DNA of 38,779 bases from Candidatus Methanimicrococcus odontotermitis (GCA_031286065.1 JAITUZ010000013.1:1-38779), one strand, 5' to 3'; positions 23,632 through 33,857 are shown, numbered from the stretch's first letter. Notes: generated by a model not told the origin, from the sequence alone. Made by a program: numbers and translations.

Positions 23632-25275
23632 TCAGAAGATCAAAGACATATCCGCTTCAAAGCCGATGACAGCATAACCGAGTTCAAACGCGGCTAAAAC
23701 GCCCGGATGGAATTCGCCGAAAACGCCGGCTTTCTTGCCGCCGATATAAATATCCGCGACTCTTCCGGGAAGAAACGCGGGGTCTTCGGATTCTTTGAGT
23801 TCGTATTCTGTTTTTGTTTCTCTCAAAAACGCGTCAACGACTTCAGACATTTCCGTGAAATTGGCCGCATGGTGAATCGAAACAGCCGCGATTTTTTGCT
23901 TATTTTTAGAATTCACAGCCGTTTCGCCGACTTCAAATATTTTCTGAGGCAATTCTCGGTGGCGGTTGAGCGCTAAAATCTCCAAAAGACCCGGCAGGAT
24001 CGTTGTTCGAATCATTGTCTGGTCTTCACTGATGGGGTGCGTCACGTACGTTACATCTCCTGTCACGGAGCGGCGCATGTTTTCAAAATGGATTTTTTCG
24101 CTTGTCAATGTAAACGGCATAACTTGGCTGTAGCCGAGACTGACCATTGCTTCGCTTGCGGCAAGCCGTGAAACAGAAAGCGGATTCGATTTGCCCGCTG
24201 TGTAATTTTCGGGCAGTCTTGCCGGAATATTCGCGTAACCGTAGCCGATCGCTACGTCTTCTATAATGTCATATTTGTGCAATATGTCGGCGCGGTATGC
24301 CGGAATTAATACTTCGAAAGCGGCCGGGGCTTTTGTAATCATTGAGGCGTCATATCCCATTTTCGCGAGTGATTCTATGATGTCATCGGAAGATAATTTG
24401 AATCCGAGATGCGTTTCGATTTCTTCCTGCGAAATCGTTTTTGAAGACGGATTCATCTTCGGGAGAATTATTTCTGCCTCTTCTTTATCCGCGCTGCCGT
24501 CAATAATTCTGACAGCTTCGATGATGCCGCCGCGTTCGGCAAGAGCGGCAGAAACAATGTTTAGCGCCGTGTACACTTCCTTGCTCGTGCCGGTGACGTC
24601 TATAAATAATTCTTTTGTGGATTCGGTGACGGTTGTCAATGTTCCGTTGATGATCGGCGGGAATGACAAAACGTTTCCGCCGGCGTCCTTGATAATCGGA
24701 TATTTATTCATCTCTTTGACAAGATGCGCGAACTTGACCCCTTTGGCGTGCTTTTCCAGTATTTCCGCCATTGTCATTTTTTCAGTGTGGTCCAGCGGAA
24801 CGAAGGCGTAATCCGGCGATTCGGTCGTGTATGTAAAAGGAGCGGTAATGCCGGTCATGTCATGAACGCCGATTGAGACTTTTTTACGGCCGCGGCCAAG
24901 CGCCCAGTGCAGATCTTCCTGCAAGTCCATAAGGGATTTAATGGACGCGGAGGTGAATGTCAATCCGCGGATGACGGCGCAGCCGAGAACGGGACGGACT
25001 GCTTTGACATCTTTTTTAATCGTGATTTCTACTTGAGGCGGATTCACCGTGTATTTTTTAAGGCCGGGGGCGATGCCGAAGAAAGCTTTCATCGCGCGGG
25101 AAACGCCTTCTGCGCTGTAGAGGTCGGGGCGGTTTGGGAAAAACTCAATATCAATCGTTTCTTCTTCGACACGTTCCACTTCGGCGCCGATCATCGAAAC
25201 ATTGTCAATGATTTTCTGCCGGTCAATGCCGGAAAGCATCTCCAGGTCTTTTGAATCAACAGTAATAACAGGCAT
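23632..25275 (-). CDS. pheT: Phenylalanyl-tRNA synthetase beta subunit (archaeal type)
   Basis: 547 residues, the archaeal/eukaryotic length, shorter than the bacterial subunit and without its N-terminal tRNA-binding domain. It edits and structures the alpha2-beta2 enzyme that charges tRNA-Phe. Seen: [16 protein letters not shown] at the start, [18 protein letters not shown], the B3/B4 editing region, the B5 region [19 protein letters not shown] and [16 protein letters not shown], and a C-terminal catalytic-like core with [25 protein letters not shown] 25275 has only a weak site upstream. pheS is not beside it. Confidence 0.96.
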   Translation of the reverse strand: MPVITVDSKDLEMLSGIDRQKIIDNVSMIGAEVERVEEETIDIEFFPNRPDLYSAEGVSRAMKAFFGIAPGLKKYTVNPPQVEITIKKDVKAVRPVLGCAVIRGLTFTSASIKSLMDLQEDLHWALGRGRKKVSIGVHDMTGITAPFTYTTESPDYAFVPLDHTEKMTMAEILEKHAKGVKFAHLVKEMNKYPIIKDAGGNVLSFPPIINGTLTTVTESTKELFIDVTGTSKEVYTALNIVSAALAERGGIIEAVRIIDGSADKEEAEIILPKMNPSSKTISQEEIETHLGFKLSSDDIIESLAKMGYDASMITKAPAAFEVLIPAYRADILHKYDIIEDVAIGYGYANIPARLPENYTAGKSNPLSVSRLAASEAMVSLGYSQVMPFTLTSEKIHFENMRRSVTGDVTYVTHPISEDQTMIRTTILPGLLEILALNRHRELPQKIFEVGETAVNSKNKQKIAAVSIHHAANFTEMSEVVDAFLRETKTEYELKESEDPAFLPGRVADIYIGGKKAGVFGEFHPGVLAAFELGYAVIGFEADMSLIF

Positions 25276-25694
25276 AATGAATCAGGTTTGAATCGTTGTT
25301 GTATCAATTAAAAAATAATAAAAACATGAAATTTAAATAAAAACATGAAATAATAAATGAAAATATTAACGCTTCCTTTGATATATGAATTATTCCGTTT
25401 GATTTTCTTCATATTTTCGAAAAGTTCGGCTTGTTTTATTTCAAAAATACAGCGGTTTGCCGAAAAAAACCGGAGTTCTGTGACTTTTTACGTTTCCGGC
25501 TCTTCTTTTCCTCCCGGCGCTTTCATTTTCAAATACCGACGGTTTTTTATAGAACTTTAATCAGTTATTTGTTAGATTTCTAACACGAAATTCCATCTTT
25601 TTCAAGTTATTTTTGTTTTTAAAACAGTGTGATGCATCTTGAAAATTTTGTTTTTATTCTACTTATTCACTATTCAAAATCAGGAGACATAAGA
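25276..25694. other. Divergent region between pheT and the thermosome gene
   Basis: 419 bases. A direct repeat 'AATAAAAACATGAAAT' is found twice near 25315-25345. A small frame at 25357-25560 lacks a ribosome site and I do not support it. The region also has the palindrome at 25570-25585, reported separately. Confidence 0.45.
25570..25585. promoter_or_regulatory. Palindromic site upstream of the thermosome gene
   Basis: TGTTAGA-TT-TCTAACA is a perfect 7+2+7 palindrome, 110 bases before the start codon. This form suits a homodimeric HTH regulator. I do not find it upstream of grpE, dnaK or dnaJ, so it is not a common heat-shock site in this window. Confidence 0.45.
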
Positions 25695-27341
25695 ATGGCA
25701 AAAACAGGTCCGATTATTGTCTTAGACCCGGGAAAAGAAAGAACTAAAGGAAATGACGCGCTCTTTATGAACATCAACGCCGCAAAAGCGGTGGCTGGTC
25801 TTGTTCAGAGTACGTTCGGCCCTAAGGGAATGGATAAAATGCTGATTGATAAAATGGGTCATGTCAGCATGACAAACGACGGCGCCATCATCTTGAAAGA
25901 TATCGGCATCGAACATCCGACCGCGAAAATGATCGTTGAAGTTGCCCGTTCCATGGAATCCACCGCCGGCGACGGAACCACCGGATCCGTTATTTTTTCC
26001 GCCGCGCTTTTGGACAAAGCCGAAAAGCTTGTCAAAAAAGGCATTCATCCGTCGGCAATCGTTAAAGGATACCGGATCGCTGAAGCCAAAGCGCTGGAAC
26101 TTCTGGACCGCTCCGTCATCGACGTGTCAAAAGAAAACCGCGCGGACATCCTGAAAAAAGTCGCGATGACATCAATTACGGGAAAAGCGCCGGATGTTCA
26201 CAAAGAGCTCTTGGCGGAACTTTGTGTCAAAGCGGCGGAAATTGTCGAAGAAGACGGTTTTGTGGATGTCAGAACAAAAATTATCCGCGTTGTCGAACTT
26301 CAGAGAAGGGTTGAAGAATCTGAAGTCATCGAGGGCATCGCATTAAACACAGGCGTGCTCAGCCACGCGCCGAAACGGATCGAAAATCCGAAAATCGCGC
26401 TTTTGGATACGGAGATCATCGCCAATAAAACAAAAACAGGCGCGATCATGGTTGTCAGTTCTCCCGAAGAACGCCAAAAGATCATCGATAACGAAAGAAA
26501 TGATTTGACCGCGATCGCCAAAATAATCGTCGATGCCGGCGCAACCGCCGTTTTCTCTACAAAAGTTGTCAGAGGTCCTGTTTTGGAATACTTTGAAAAG
26601 CACAATGTCTTTGTTTCCCGTCCGATGGAAGAAAAAGATATCGAAAACGTGTCTTACGCGACAGGCGCGAAAATTGTCCGCAATCCCAAAGAATTCACGG
26701 AAAGTGATTTGGGCGGCGCGGATTTGCTTGAACGCGACACCAAAAACGGCGGCGGCAAAACATTTATTCGCGGCGGTCATAATTCTACGGTTGCGACTCT
26801 TGTTGTCCGCGGAGAAACGCTTCAGCACGCCGACAGCGTTGACACGGCGCTTGACGACGCGCTTTGGGTGATCAAATCCGTCATTGAGGACGGAAAGATC
26901 GTTGCCGGCGGCGGTGCAAGCGAAATGGCGGTCGCGCTCGGTCTCTCCGCTTGCGCTCCGAAGGCGGGCGGTTACGACCAGCGTGTTATTGCGGCGTACG
27001 CGGACGCATTGGAAGAACTTCCAAAAACGCTGATTCGAAACGGCGGCTTGGATGTTATTGATTTGTCATTGGCTCTCCGCGCCGAGCAAACAAAAAACAA
27101 AAATGCCGGAGTTGACGTGTTCGCCGGAAAAGTGACCGATATGCTTGAGTCGGGCATCGTTGATCCTTATCGGGTGAAAGCCAATACCATTAAGGCTGCC
27201 ACTGAAGCGGCGATTATGATTCTCCGGATCGATGACATGCTCCGCGCAACCATTACTCGGGACATTCCGGATGCGCCGCCGTCACACATGGCCGCCTCTT
27301 ACAACGGTATGGCCCCGCCGACAATGAATGAACGAAGATGA
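25695..27341 (+). CDS. Thermosome subunit (group II chaperonin)
   Basis: 548 residues. It forms the double-ring ATP-driven folding chamber of archaea. Seen: FGPKGMDKMLIDKMG and VSMTNDGAIILKDIGIEHP in the equatorial domain, GDGTTGSVIFSAALLD as nucleotide-binding motif, and VVAGGGASEMAVAL near the end. ATG 25695 has AGGAGA 7 to 12 bases upstream; the frame continues upstream but with no site. The C-terminus ends PPTMNERR in place of the usual GGM-rich tail. Confidence 0.97.
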   Translation: MAKTGPIIVLDPGKERTKGNDALFMNINAAKAVAGLVQSTFGPKGMDKMLIDKMGHVSMTNDGAIILKDIGIEHPTAKMIVEVARSMESTAGDGTTGSVIFSAALLDKAEKLVKKGIHPSAIVKGYRIAEAKALELLDRSVIDVSKENRADILKKVAMTSITGKAPDVHKELLAELCVKAAEIVEEDGFVDVRTKIIRVVELQRRVEESEVIEGIALNTGVLSHAPKRIENPKIALLDTEIIANKTKTGAIMVVSSPEERQKIIDNERNDLTAIAKIIVDAGATAVFSTKVVRGPVLEYFEKHNVFVSRPMEEKDIENVSYATGAKIVRNPKEFTESDLGGADLLERDTKNGGGKTFIRGGHNSTVATLVVRGETLQHADSVDTALDDALWVIKSVIEDGKIVAGGGASEMAVALGLSACAPKAGGYDQRVIAAYADALEELPKTLIRNGGLDVIDLSLALRAEQTKNKNAGVDVFAGKVTDMLESGIVDPYRVKANTIKAATEAAIMILRIDDMLRATITRDIPDAPPSHMAASYNGMAPPTMNERR

Positions 27342-27347
27342 GCCGAG

Positions 27348-27462
27348 GACTCATTTTTGAGTCTCTCTTCTTCTTTTTTTACAAAAATGTTCGTTTCTTT
27401 TTTTAACAAAAGCGTCCGTTCTTTTCTCTTTTTAACAAAAGCGTCCGTTTCTTTTTTTAACC
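27348..27462 (+). terminator. Hairpin and T-tract repeats after the thermosome gene
   Basis: GACTCA (27348-27353) pairs with TGAGTC (27358-27363) 7 bases after the stop. It is followed by four T-rich tracts; the 16-mer AACAAAAGCGTCCGTT occurs at 27405-27420 and 27434-27449 with a diverged copy at 27381-27395. Archaeal polymerase stops at T-runs, so repeated tracts should give firm termination of a highly transcribed gene. Confidence 0.6.
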
Positions 27463-27568
27463 AAAATATTTTTGATATTGGGATTTAAGAGAATGTCTTC
27501 TCTCTTTTCTTAAAAACTAAAAAAGAGTGAAATCGGCGAACCGATTTCAATTGTTATTTTTTATAATC

Positions 27569-27838
27569 TCAGATTCTGTCGAGATTGACGACACTGACGC
27601 TTTCCGCTTCCGGAATCATGTTTAATGCGTCCTCGACGGGTTCAATGCCGCCTTCATCGTCTTCAACGACAACGGTCACCATCAATGCTTTTAAGCCGAA
27701 CGCAATGGGCTGTTCAATAATTTCGCCGTTGAGTTTTCCGCTTGCGGGAATGGCCGCTTTGATTGCTTCTTTGAGTGCGTTTAAGTCTGTGTCAGCATCT
27801 GCCGGCATAACTTTAATGGTTGCTGCAACACCGCTCAT
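27569..27838 (-). CDS. ef1b: Elongation factor 1-beta (aEF1B)
   Basis: 89 residues, the usual archaeal size. It exchanges GDP for GTP on aEF1A during translation. Seen: VAATIKVMPADADTDLNALK at the start, IIEQPIAFGLKALMVTVVVED with the conserved FGLKAL, and GGIEPVEDAL. GGTGA lies 5 bases ahead of the ATG. It follows the zinc-ribbon gene by 49 bases in what is a common archaeal pair. Confidence 0.97.
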   Translation of the reverse strand: MSGVAATIKVMPADADTDLNALKEAIKAAIPASGKLNGEIIEQPIAFGLKALMVTVVVEDDEGGIEPVEDALNMIPEAESVSVVNLDRI

Positions 27839-27887
27839 AGTTTCACCTTTTTTTAATTTTTATTTTCTCATTCTCTTTGTTTTTCGA

Positions 27888-28052
27888 TCAGGGTCCGACG
27901 AATCCGCATTTTGTGCATTCGTAGGTGTTGGCAAGAACACGGCAGCTTTGGCATCTGCCGATTCCTTCGCCGCATTTCGGGCAGGGGAATCTGACGCTCC
28001 CTTCTTCAACGAGATTTTTGCCGCATGTTGTACAGTTATCAACTTTAGTCAT
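27888..28052 (-). CDS. Small zinc-ribbon protein (54 residues)
   Basis: ATG 28052 has AGGAGA 5 to 10 bases upstream and the frame ends in TGA at 27888. The product has four CxxC-type knuckles: NCTTCG, FPCPKCG, RCQSCR and ECTKCG, giving two zinc sites. It matches the short archaeal Zn-ribbon proteins encoded before aEF1B, thought to bind RNA or the ribosome. The gene is below many length cut-offs and easily missed. Confidence 0.92.
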   Translation of the reverse strand: MTKVDNCTTCGKNLVEEGSVRFPCPKCGEGIGRCQSCRVLANTYECTKCGFVGP

Positions 28053-28269
28053 CTTCTGTCTCCTGTTTTTGATTATTCATAAAATTAACATAGATTCATA
28101 AGACCTCGGGTATGAAAGCCGTCAGTCCGAATGTCTGCAATAGTGACTCTGAAAAGATATCTTATGATTTAAAGTTTATTGCAGAATTGTTTATCCAATA
28201 CATGTTTGATTTTTCATTCATTCGAATCTGAAAAGCTGATTTCGGCAATATGAAGCTAAATTTTAATAG

Positions 28270-28815
28270 TTGTATTTCTATCCATTCATTTACTTTATTT
28301 GCCGGACCGCCATTTTTGCCGGCTTTATTTTTAATCCGCACAATTCGTCAGGTGGTGTTTTTATAGCGCCGAGAAAGTATTCAGAGAAAAAGACATCGAA
28401 CCTCTCCCTGTTCCGTTCATCCGGTTCCAAATTAAAAAATAATTACTTAAGGACATTTTTAATCTCATTGGCAATGGCCGTCTTCTTCGTTTTCTCTATC
28501 TATGGGATTTACGGGATGATTTTGGAGCGGGATAATCCTCCGCTTCCGTTCGCTCTTGTTTTATTGATTTTTTCAATTCTGTTCGTCATCGGCTATGAGT
28601 TTTTCAATTCGCGTTTTGTCAGAAGCACGATGGCGCTGGGCATCGCGTTCTTAGCGTCTTTATGTTTGACCGTTCTTATTATGGCTCTTGTTAAATTCGT
28701 TCGAATGAGTCTTGCAGGCACTGTCACGGATATCGGTCCCGAAACATTCGTCATTGCTCTCGCCGTCGGTTTAGTCGGGTCCGTCATTCTTTTGAAATAT
28801 TTTGAAAATTTCTGA
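28270..28815 (+). CDS. Polytopic membrane protein upstream of grpE, unknown function
   Basis: Up to 181 residues. Four membrane segments lie at about residues 60-83, 91-110, 118-140 and 155-175; they are well formed (AMAVFFVFSIYGIYGMIL, ALVLLIFSILFVIGYEF, ALGIAFLASLCLTVLIMALV, FVIALAVGLVGSVILL). The start is uncertain: TTG 28270 is the longest, ATG 28473 would cut into the first segment, and no ribosome site is clear. The basic stretch KKTSNLSLFRSSGSKLKNNY ahead of the first segment looks coding. It ends before a T/C-rich tract. Confidence 0.6.
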   Translation: MYFYPFIYFICRTAIFAGFIFNPHNSSGGVFIAPRKYSEKKTSNLSLFRSSGSKLKNNYLRTFLISLAMAVFFVFSIYGIYGMILERDNPPLPFALVLLIFSILFVIGYEFFNSRFVRSTMALGIAFLASLCLTVLIMALVKFVRMSLAGTVTDIGPETFVIALAVGLVGSVILLKYFENF

Positions 28816-29143
28816 TTTGACGTTTGCCGTCTTCTCTTTTTTATTTTTCATTTTGTCATTCTTATGCGCGGCTGCTTTTCCGCCTTTTCCCGTCTCTTTC
28901 TTTTTCCCTGTCCTTTCTCTTTCTTTTTCCCTGTTCTTTTTTTGTTTCTTCTTTTTTGTTTGTTTTTTGTTTCTTCTCGATTCTATTTTTCAATCTCTTT
29001 TTAATACTAACTTGAAGTTATTATTCTGTCTAATACTGTTTATTGCTCGAACCGTTTCTCCAAAACAGAAACATTTATATATGTATTCAATATTGTATGT
29101 TCTGTTTAATATTATTCCTCTTTTGGAATTTCGGATGAAAAAT
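28816..29143 (+). other. Pyrimidine-rich tract and grpE leader
   Basis: From about 28840 to 29010 the plus strand is almost only T and C, with many runs of four to seven T. It is a frame without stop but of biased composition, so it is not coding. It should stop transcription of the upstream gene. The rest holds the grpE promoter. Confidence 0.6.
29074..29081 (+). promoter_or_regulatory. TATA box of grpE
   Basis: TTTATATA preceded by AGAAACA as a BRE-like element. Start would be near 29105, 40 bases before the start codon. Confidence 0.5.
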
Positions 29144-29779
29144 ATGAGTTATATAGAACATGATGATGAAGCCGCTTTCCGTTCTGATTTTTCAGAATCG
29201 GCGGAGGGTGAGAATCTCGCGTCAGAATGCCTTTTTGAAGACAGCCGTGAAACGCAGGCTGAAGCTTGCGGCAGTGCCGAACAAAGCATGGCCGCCGACT
29301 TCAACGCTCTGTCGGAAGAAAGAGACGCTTTGTTAAAGCGGGTGGAAGAGCTGACTTCCGCATATCTTGCGCTTGCGGCTGACTTTGAAAATTATAAAAA
29401 AAGAAATCAAAAGCACATTGAAGACATCAAGAAATTTGCAAATGAGCCGCTCATGTTAAACATGATCGAGGTCGCCGATAATTTTGAGCGTGCGATCGCG
29501 TCCGCCGAAAAAGAATCCGCGGATAAAGCGACTCTGATGGGCGGCGTGAAAAACACATACCGCCAATTTATGACTTATCTTGAGTCCAACGGTCTTTCCA
29601 AAATTTCTTCGGTGCCCGGAACTGAATTTGATCCTCATCTCCACGAATCCGTCGCTCAAATCCCGACGGCGGATTGTCCCGAAGAAACGATTCTTGAAGT
29701 TTTCAAACCGGGTTATACGCTTCATTCCAAAGTGATCCGGCCCGCGGCGGTGACGGTGTCCGCCGAACCCGATGAATGA
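29144..29779 (+). CDS. grpE: GrpE, nucleotide-exchange factor of DnaK
   Basis: 211 residues. The N-terminal 60 residues are acidic and variable. Then comes a coiled coil with EERDALLKRVEELTSAYLAL and the family motif ADFENYKKRNQKHIEDIKKF. The C-terminal beta domain has GTEFDPHLHESVAQI and HSKVIRPAAVTVS. I chose ATG 29144 because GGATGA lies 6 bases upstream; ATG 29135 is possible. The open frame goes upstream in the T/C-rich tract but without real protein. dnaK follows after 76 bases. Confidence 0.95.
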   Translation: MSYIEHDDEAAFRSDFSESAEGENLASECLFEDSRETQAEACGSAEQSMAADFNALSEERDALLKRVEELTSAYLALAADFENYKKRNQKHIEDIKKFANEPLMLNMIEVADNFERAIASAEKESADKATLMGGVKNTYRQFMTYLESNGLSKISSVPGTEFDPHLHESVAQIPTADCPEETILEVFKPGYTLHSKVIRPAAVTVSAEPDE

Positions 29780-29855
29780 GGACGTTTCACATTTCATAAA
29801 TTATTCTTATTAATTTTTCAATAAAATCCATAAATAAAACAACAGGTGACAAATC

Positions 29856-31745
29856 ATGGCAAAAATATTAGGTATTGACTTAGGCACGACCAATTCATGT
29901 ATGGCAATTATGGAAGGCAGCGAACCGGCAGTTCTTCCAAACGCGGAAGGCGGCAGAACAACTCCATCCGTTGTCGGCTTCTCTAAAAAGGGTGAAAAAC
30001 TTGTCGGTCAAATCGCCAAAAGACAAGCGGTTTCAAACTCCAAAAATACGGTCCAATCTATTAAAAGACATATGGGCGACGCGAATTACAGAGTGACTTT
30101 AAACGACAAAGCGTACACGCCTCAGGAAATTTCGGCAATGATCCTTCAGAAGTTGAAGGCGGACGCGGAAGCGTATCTCGGCGAAACCATTACGCAGGCC
30201 GTTATTACAGTCCCCGCGTATTTCAATGACGCTCAGAGACAGGCAACAAAAGACGCCGGAACGATTGCGGGCTTGGAAGTTTTAAGAATCATCAATGAAC
30301 CGACTGCAGCCGCTTTGGCTTACGGCCTTGACAAAGAAGAAGGTTCTAATGACCAGAAAATCCTCGTCTACGATTTGGGCGGCGGTACGTTTGACGTTTC
30401 CATTTTGGAAATCGGTGACGGAATCTTTGAAGTGCTGTCGACCAGCGGTGACACGAATCTCGGCGGCGATGACTTTGACAACAGAATCGTTGACTACCTG
30501 ACGGCTGATTTCAAGAAATCATACGGAACGGACCTGTCCAAAGACATCGCGGCTCTTCAGCGTTTGAAGGATGCCGCCGAAAAAGCAAAGATCGAACTCT
30601 CCGGCGTGACCACGACCAACATCAATTTGCCGTTTATCGCGCTCGGTCCGGACGGCGACCAGCTCCATATGGACATTGATATTACCCGTTCACAATTCGA
30701 AAAAATGACGGAAGACCTTCTGGACAGAACTCTTGTTTCTATGCGCCGGGCATTGGAAGACTCCAAACTGGACATTGACAAAATAGACAAAGTGATTCTT
30801 ATCGGCGGTTCGACAAGAATGCCCGCAGTCGTTGATCTGATTGAAAAATTCACGAACAAGAAACCGTATAAAAACATCAATCCCGATGAAGCCGTCGCGG
30901 TCGGCGCGGCAATTCAGGGCGGCGTTTTGACGGGCGATGTCAAAGACATCCTTCTGCTGGATGTCATTCCGCTGACGCTCGGCATTGAAACGCTTGGGGG
31001 CGTCTCGACGCCGCTCATTGAGAGAAACACCACGATTCCGACTAAAAAAAGCCAGATTTTCTCAACCGCCGCGAACAATCAGACTTCTGTTGAAATCCAT
31101 GTTCTTCAAGGCGAACGCAGCGTGGCTTCCGGAAACAAAACGCTGGGCAGATTCATCTTAGACGGTATTCCGCCGGCGCCCCGCGGCATTCCCCAAGTTG
31201 AAGTGACGTTTGACATTGACGCTAACGGTATCCTCCATGTCGACGCCAAAGATCTCGGCACCGGAAAGAAGCAATCCATTACGATTCAAAAACCGGGCGG
31301 GCTTTCTGACGAAGAAATCGACCGCATGGTCAAAGACGCCGAACTGCACGCCGAAGAAGATAAGAAGAGAAAAGAGGAGATCGAAATCCGCAACAATGCC
31401 GATTCTCTCTTAAACGCGGCCGAAAAAGCGATTTCTCAGGCACCCGCCGATGTTGTGACGGAAGACCAAAAGAAAGCCGTTGAAACCGCGGCGGCGGATC
31501 TCAAAACAGCTCTTGAAGGCTCAGACATCGAAGCGATTAAAACAAAATCCGAAGCTTTGGAAACGGCCGTTTATCCGGTTTCCGAAGCATTGTACAGAAA
31601 AGCCGCCGAAGCGGCTCAATCAGCAGACTCCGGCGACGCGCCCGAGTACGAAGGACCGCAAACCGAATACACAGACGCAAAGGACGATGTCGTAGACGCT
31701 GAATATGAGGAATCCGGCGGCGCAGATGGTGCTCGTAAAGAATAA
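29856..31745 (+). CDS. dnaK: Hsp70 chaperone DnaK
   Basis: 629 residues. ATPase domain 1-380 with [40 protein letters not shown] and [16 protein letters not shown]; substrate domain about 390-500 with [11 protein letters not shown] and the linker [11 protein letters not shown]-terminal helical lid and a tail rich in D/E. The sequence is bacterial-type, which entered some archaea such as Methanosarcinales by transfer. GGTGA is 7 bases before ATG 29856. A strong terminator hairpin follows, ahead of dnaJ. Confidence 0.98.
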   Translation: MAKILGIDLGTTNSCMAIMEGSEPAVLPNAEGGRTTPSVVGFSKKGEKLVGQIAKRQAVSNSKNTVQSIKRHMGDANYRVTLNDKAYTPQEISAMILQKLKADAEAYLGETITQAVITVPAYFNDAQRQATKDAGTIAGLEVLRIINEPTAAALAYGLDKEEGSNDQKILVYDLGGGTFDVSILEIGDGIFEVLSTSGDTNLGGDDFDNRIVDYLTADFKKSYGTDLSKDIAALQRLKDAAEKAKIELSGVTTTNINLPFIALGPDGDQLHMDIDITRSQFEKMTEDLLDRTLVSMRRALEDSKLDIDKIDKVILIGGSTRMPAVVDLIEKFTNKKPYKNINPDEAVAVGAAIQGGVLTGDVKDILLLDVIPLTLGIETLGGVSTPLIERNTTIPTKKSQIFSTAANNQTSVEIHVLQGERSVASGNKTLGRFILDGIPPAPRGIPQVEVTFDIDANGILHVDAKDLGTGKKQSITIQKPGGLSDEEIDRMVKDAELHAEEDKKRKEEIEIRNNADSLLNAAEKAISQAPADVVTEDQKKAVETAAADLKTALEGSDIEAIKTKSEALETAVYPVSEALYRKAAEAAQSADSGDAPEYEGPQTEYTDAKDDVVDAEYEESGGADGARKE

Positions 31746-31792
31746 ACAGGACTGTTTTTCTGTGTTAAAACACACACTATGAAGAATTGACG

Positions 31793-31823
31793 AAAAGCGG
31801 CGGATTTTTTATCCGCCGCTTTT
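31793..31823 (+). terminator. Intrinsic-type terminator between dnaK and dnaJ
   Basis: AAAAGCGGCGGAT (31793-31805) pairs perfectly with ATCCGCCGCTTTT (31811-31823) around five T, and more T follow. This is a bacterial-looking terminator in an archaeal context and would reduce dnaJ transcription relative to dnaK. Confidence 0.8.
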
Positions 31824-31916
31824 TCCTGGTGTCTGCCGTTGTTATTTTTTGGCGAAACGCCGCAGCGGATTTTTATCTTTCATTATCATCCTTCCAATTT
31901 TACAAAAGAGTTTTTT

Positions 31917-33056
31917 ATGACAACAAAGAAAGATTATTATGACATCCTCGGCGTTTTAAAAGGGGCGTCAGATGATGAAATAAAAAAGAGTTACCGCAAA
32001 CTTGCGATGCAGTATCATCCCGATAAGAACGATTCTCAAGAAGCGGAAGAAAAGTTCAAAGAGATTTCGGAGGCTTATGCCGTTTTATCTGATTCTGAAA
32101 AACGCGCTTCTTATGATAAATTCGGTCATGCCGGATTTGATAATCGCTATTCTGAAGAAGATATTTTCCGCGGCGCCGATTTCAGTGATTTCGGCGACAT
32201 TTTCGGCGATATTTTCGGCAACATTTTCGGCGGCGGCTTTGGCGGGACCCGTACGCGCGGACCGCAGCGCGGTGCCGATTTGCAATATGAGCTTCGTTTA
32301 ACATTGGAAGAAGCTTATGCCGGAAAAACGACTGAAATCGAAGTTCCGAAAATCATTGTCTGTGATAAATGTTCGGGAACCGGCGCCAAAGAAGGGACGG
32401 TCGCAAAAGCATGCGCCGAATGCCGCGGCAGCGGAACGGTTTCAAAAACCATTCAAACGCCTTTTGGAAACATGATTTCTCAGTCATCCTGTCCGACCTG
32501 CCGCGGCAGCGGCCGAATTATTACCTCGCCGTGTCTGAAGTGTTCCGGAAAGGGAAAAGTGCGTTCGACAAAGAAGATGTCTGTCGCTGTTCCGGCCGGC
32601 GCGCCAAACGGCATGCGTCTGCGCTATCCCGGCGACGGCAACATCGGCGACCCCGGCGCTCCTGCAGGCGATTTGTATGTCGTCGTCCGCATCGCGCCCG
32701 ATAATTATTTCGCCCGCGAAGGAGATGATGTTTATGTTCACATCGATTTGAATTTCGTTCAAGCGGCGCTCGGAACCGAAACGACTGTCAAGACACTCGG
32801 CGGCGATGTCGTGATGACAATTCCCGAAGGAACGCAAAACGGCAGCACTTTCCGTTTGAAAGGAAAAGGATTTCCGCATGTTAACAGCAAAGCGGTCGGC
32901 GACCAGTATGTGACGGTCAATTTGATCACACCGGACAAGCTGACTTCCGAACAGCGCGGAATGCTTGAAGATTTCGCTAAATCTTCCGGCTTTGAAGCGA
33001 CAACAAAAGCCGGCGTTAAAAAGAAAGGGAAAAAAGAGAAATGGCGGATTTTTTAA
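31917..33056 (+). CDS. dnaJ: DnaJ (Hsp40) co-chaperone
   Basis: 379 residues. J domain at the start with DYYDILGV and QYHPDKN (HPD motif that stimulates DnaK ATPase), a G/F-rich stretch ([17 protein letters not shown]), four zinc motifs [24 protein letters not shown] and CLKCSGKG, and the C-terminal substrate domain. ATG 31917 is the first codon of the J domain; AAGAG about 7 bases upstream. The frame continues back to 31839 without support. A hairpin terminator follows. Confidence 0.97.
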   Translation: MTTKKDYYDILGVLKGASDDEIKKSYRKLAMQYHPDKNDSQEAEEKFKEISEAYAVLSDSEKRASYDKFGHAGFDNRYSEEDIFRGADFSDFGDIFGDIFGNIFGGGFGGTRTRGPQRGADLQYELRLTLEEAYAGKTTEIEVPKIIVCDKCSGTGAKEGTVAKACAECRGSGTVSKTIQTPFGNMISQSSCPTCRGSGRIITSPCLKCSGKGKVRSTKKMSVAVPAGAPNGMRLRYPGDGNIGDPGAPAGDLYVVVRIAPDNYFAREGDDVYVHIDLNFVQAALGTETTVKTLGGDVVMTIPEGTQNGSTFRLKGKGFPHVNSKAVGDQYVTVNLITPDKLTSEQRGMLEDFAKSSGFEATTKAGVKKKGKKEKWRIF

Positions 33057-33099
33057 AAAATTAAAGAGCCGCTTGAAAATTAAGCCCGATCAAAAATAA

Positions 33100-33121
33100 A
33101 ATGCGGGCGGTTTCCCGCATT
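33100..33121 (+). terminator. Terminator of dnaJ
   Basis: AATGCGGG (33100-33107) pairs with CCCGCATT (33114-33121), followed by CTTTTTATTTTTTTCC. Confidence 0.75.
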
Positions 33122-33174
33122 CTTTTTATTTTTTTCCTTGTATTTTTTTCTGATGCCTTTTCTTTACGTTTTCC

Positions 33175-33744
33175 TCATTTTTTCATCGGATTGGCGGCGG
33201 TCCTTTCCGCTCTGTCAAAATAAATGCTTTTGCCGGAGAGAGACAGCGGAATCGCGTAAGCGCATTCAACGTCAATCATTCCGGTTTTGCAGGCGGCGGC
33301 GCCGGCGGAATACATGATTCTGTTGTCCAGACACATATCTTTGGCTTTAGCGGCGGCGGCGCCGAGCGCGATTCCCAAATCCACGGATTTGACGGAGCAG
33401 ACCGGTCCTGTAAACGGCGGTTCTTTTGTCTTTTCGGTTTTTTTGAAGTCGGCGCAAGTGTCAAAACCGCAGGTGCCGCAATTGAGGCCGAGCGGTTTTG
33501 AATCTTTTAACCCGATCATAACGACGGCATCTGAATTTCTCAAATTTTCGGCGTCGCGGGAGAAAAAAGAGCCGAGTTTTCCGGAAAGATTTTCCATGGC
33601 AGCGGCAACCGTTTCGACTTCATCTCCTTCTAACAAATAAGTTACGATGCTGTCAAAGCCCTTTGCTTTCGGCGCGGTCCGAGCCGCGGCAAGAATTTCT
33701 AAAGCCATCTGATTGACGGCTTCTTTTTCACAATTCACTTTCAT
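33175..33744 (-). CDS. DUF2148-type iron-sulfur protein
   Basis: 189 residues. It contains LNCGTCGFDTC, a CxxCGxxxC cluster motif as in corrinoid and acetyl-CoA-pathway small iron-sulfur domains, with other cysteines in GPVCSVKSVDLG, AKDMCLDNRIMYS and AAACKTG. Families of this type (DUF2148) are found in anaerobic archaea and bacteria; function is not established. I chose ATG 33744, at MKVNCEKEAV, as family proteins start here; the upstream 28 codons are hydrophobic and AT-rich. The gene is divergent from RIO2 with about 110 bases between. Confidence 0.8.
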   Translation of the reverse strand: MKVNCEKEAVNQMALEILAAARTAPKAKGFDSIVTYLLEGDEVETVAAAMENLSGKLGSFFSRDAENLRNSDAVVMIGLKDSKPLGLNCGTCGFDTCADFKKTEKTKEPPFTGPVCSVKSVDLGIALGAAAAKAKDMCLDNRIMYSAGAAACKTGMIDVECAYAIPLSLSGKSIYFDRAERTAANPMKK

Positions 33745-33857
33745 AGTTCTGAAAATGATTTTGGTTTCATATGAGTTTTTCGGCAAAACCCGACAGATGA
33801 AGAAATCCATTCCAAAAAAATAAAACAATTTAATATTCGAACCGCTTATCTTCGGTC

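Noticed and set aside
25357-25560. 67-codon frame before the thermosome gene
   Set aside because: No ribosome site, no family pattern; it lies in the divergent promoter region.
28802-29143. Hydrophobic N-terminal extension of GrpE
   Set aside because: It is the translation of the T/C-rich tract. Family GrpE begins with an acidic region, and a ribosome site is found at 29133-29138 ahead of ATG 29144.
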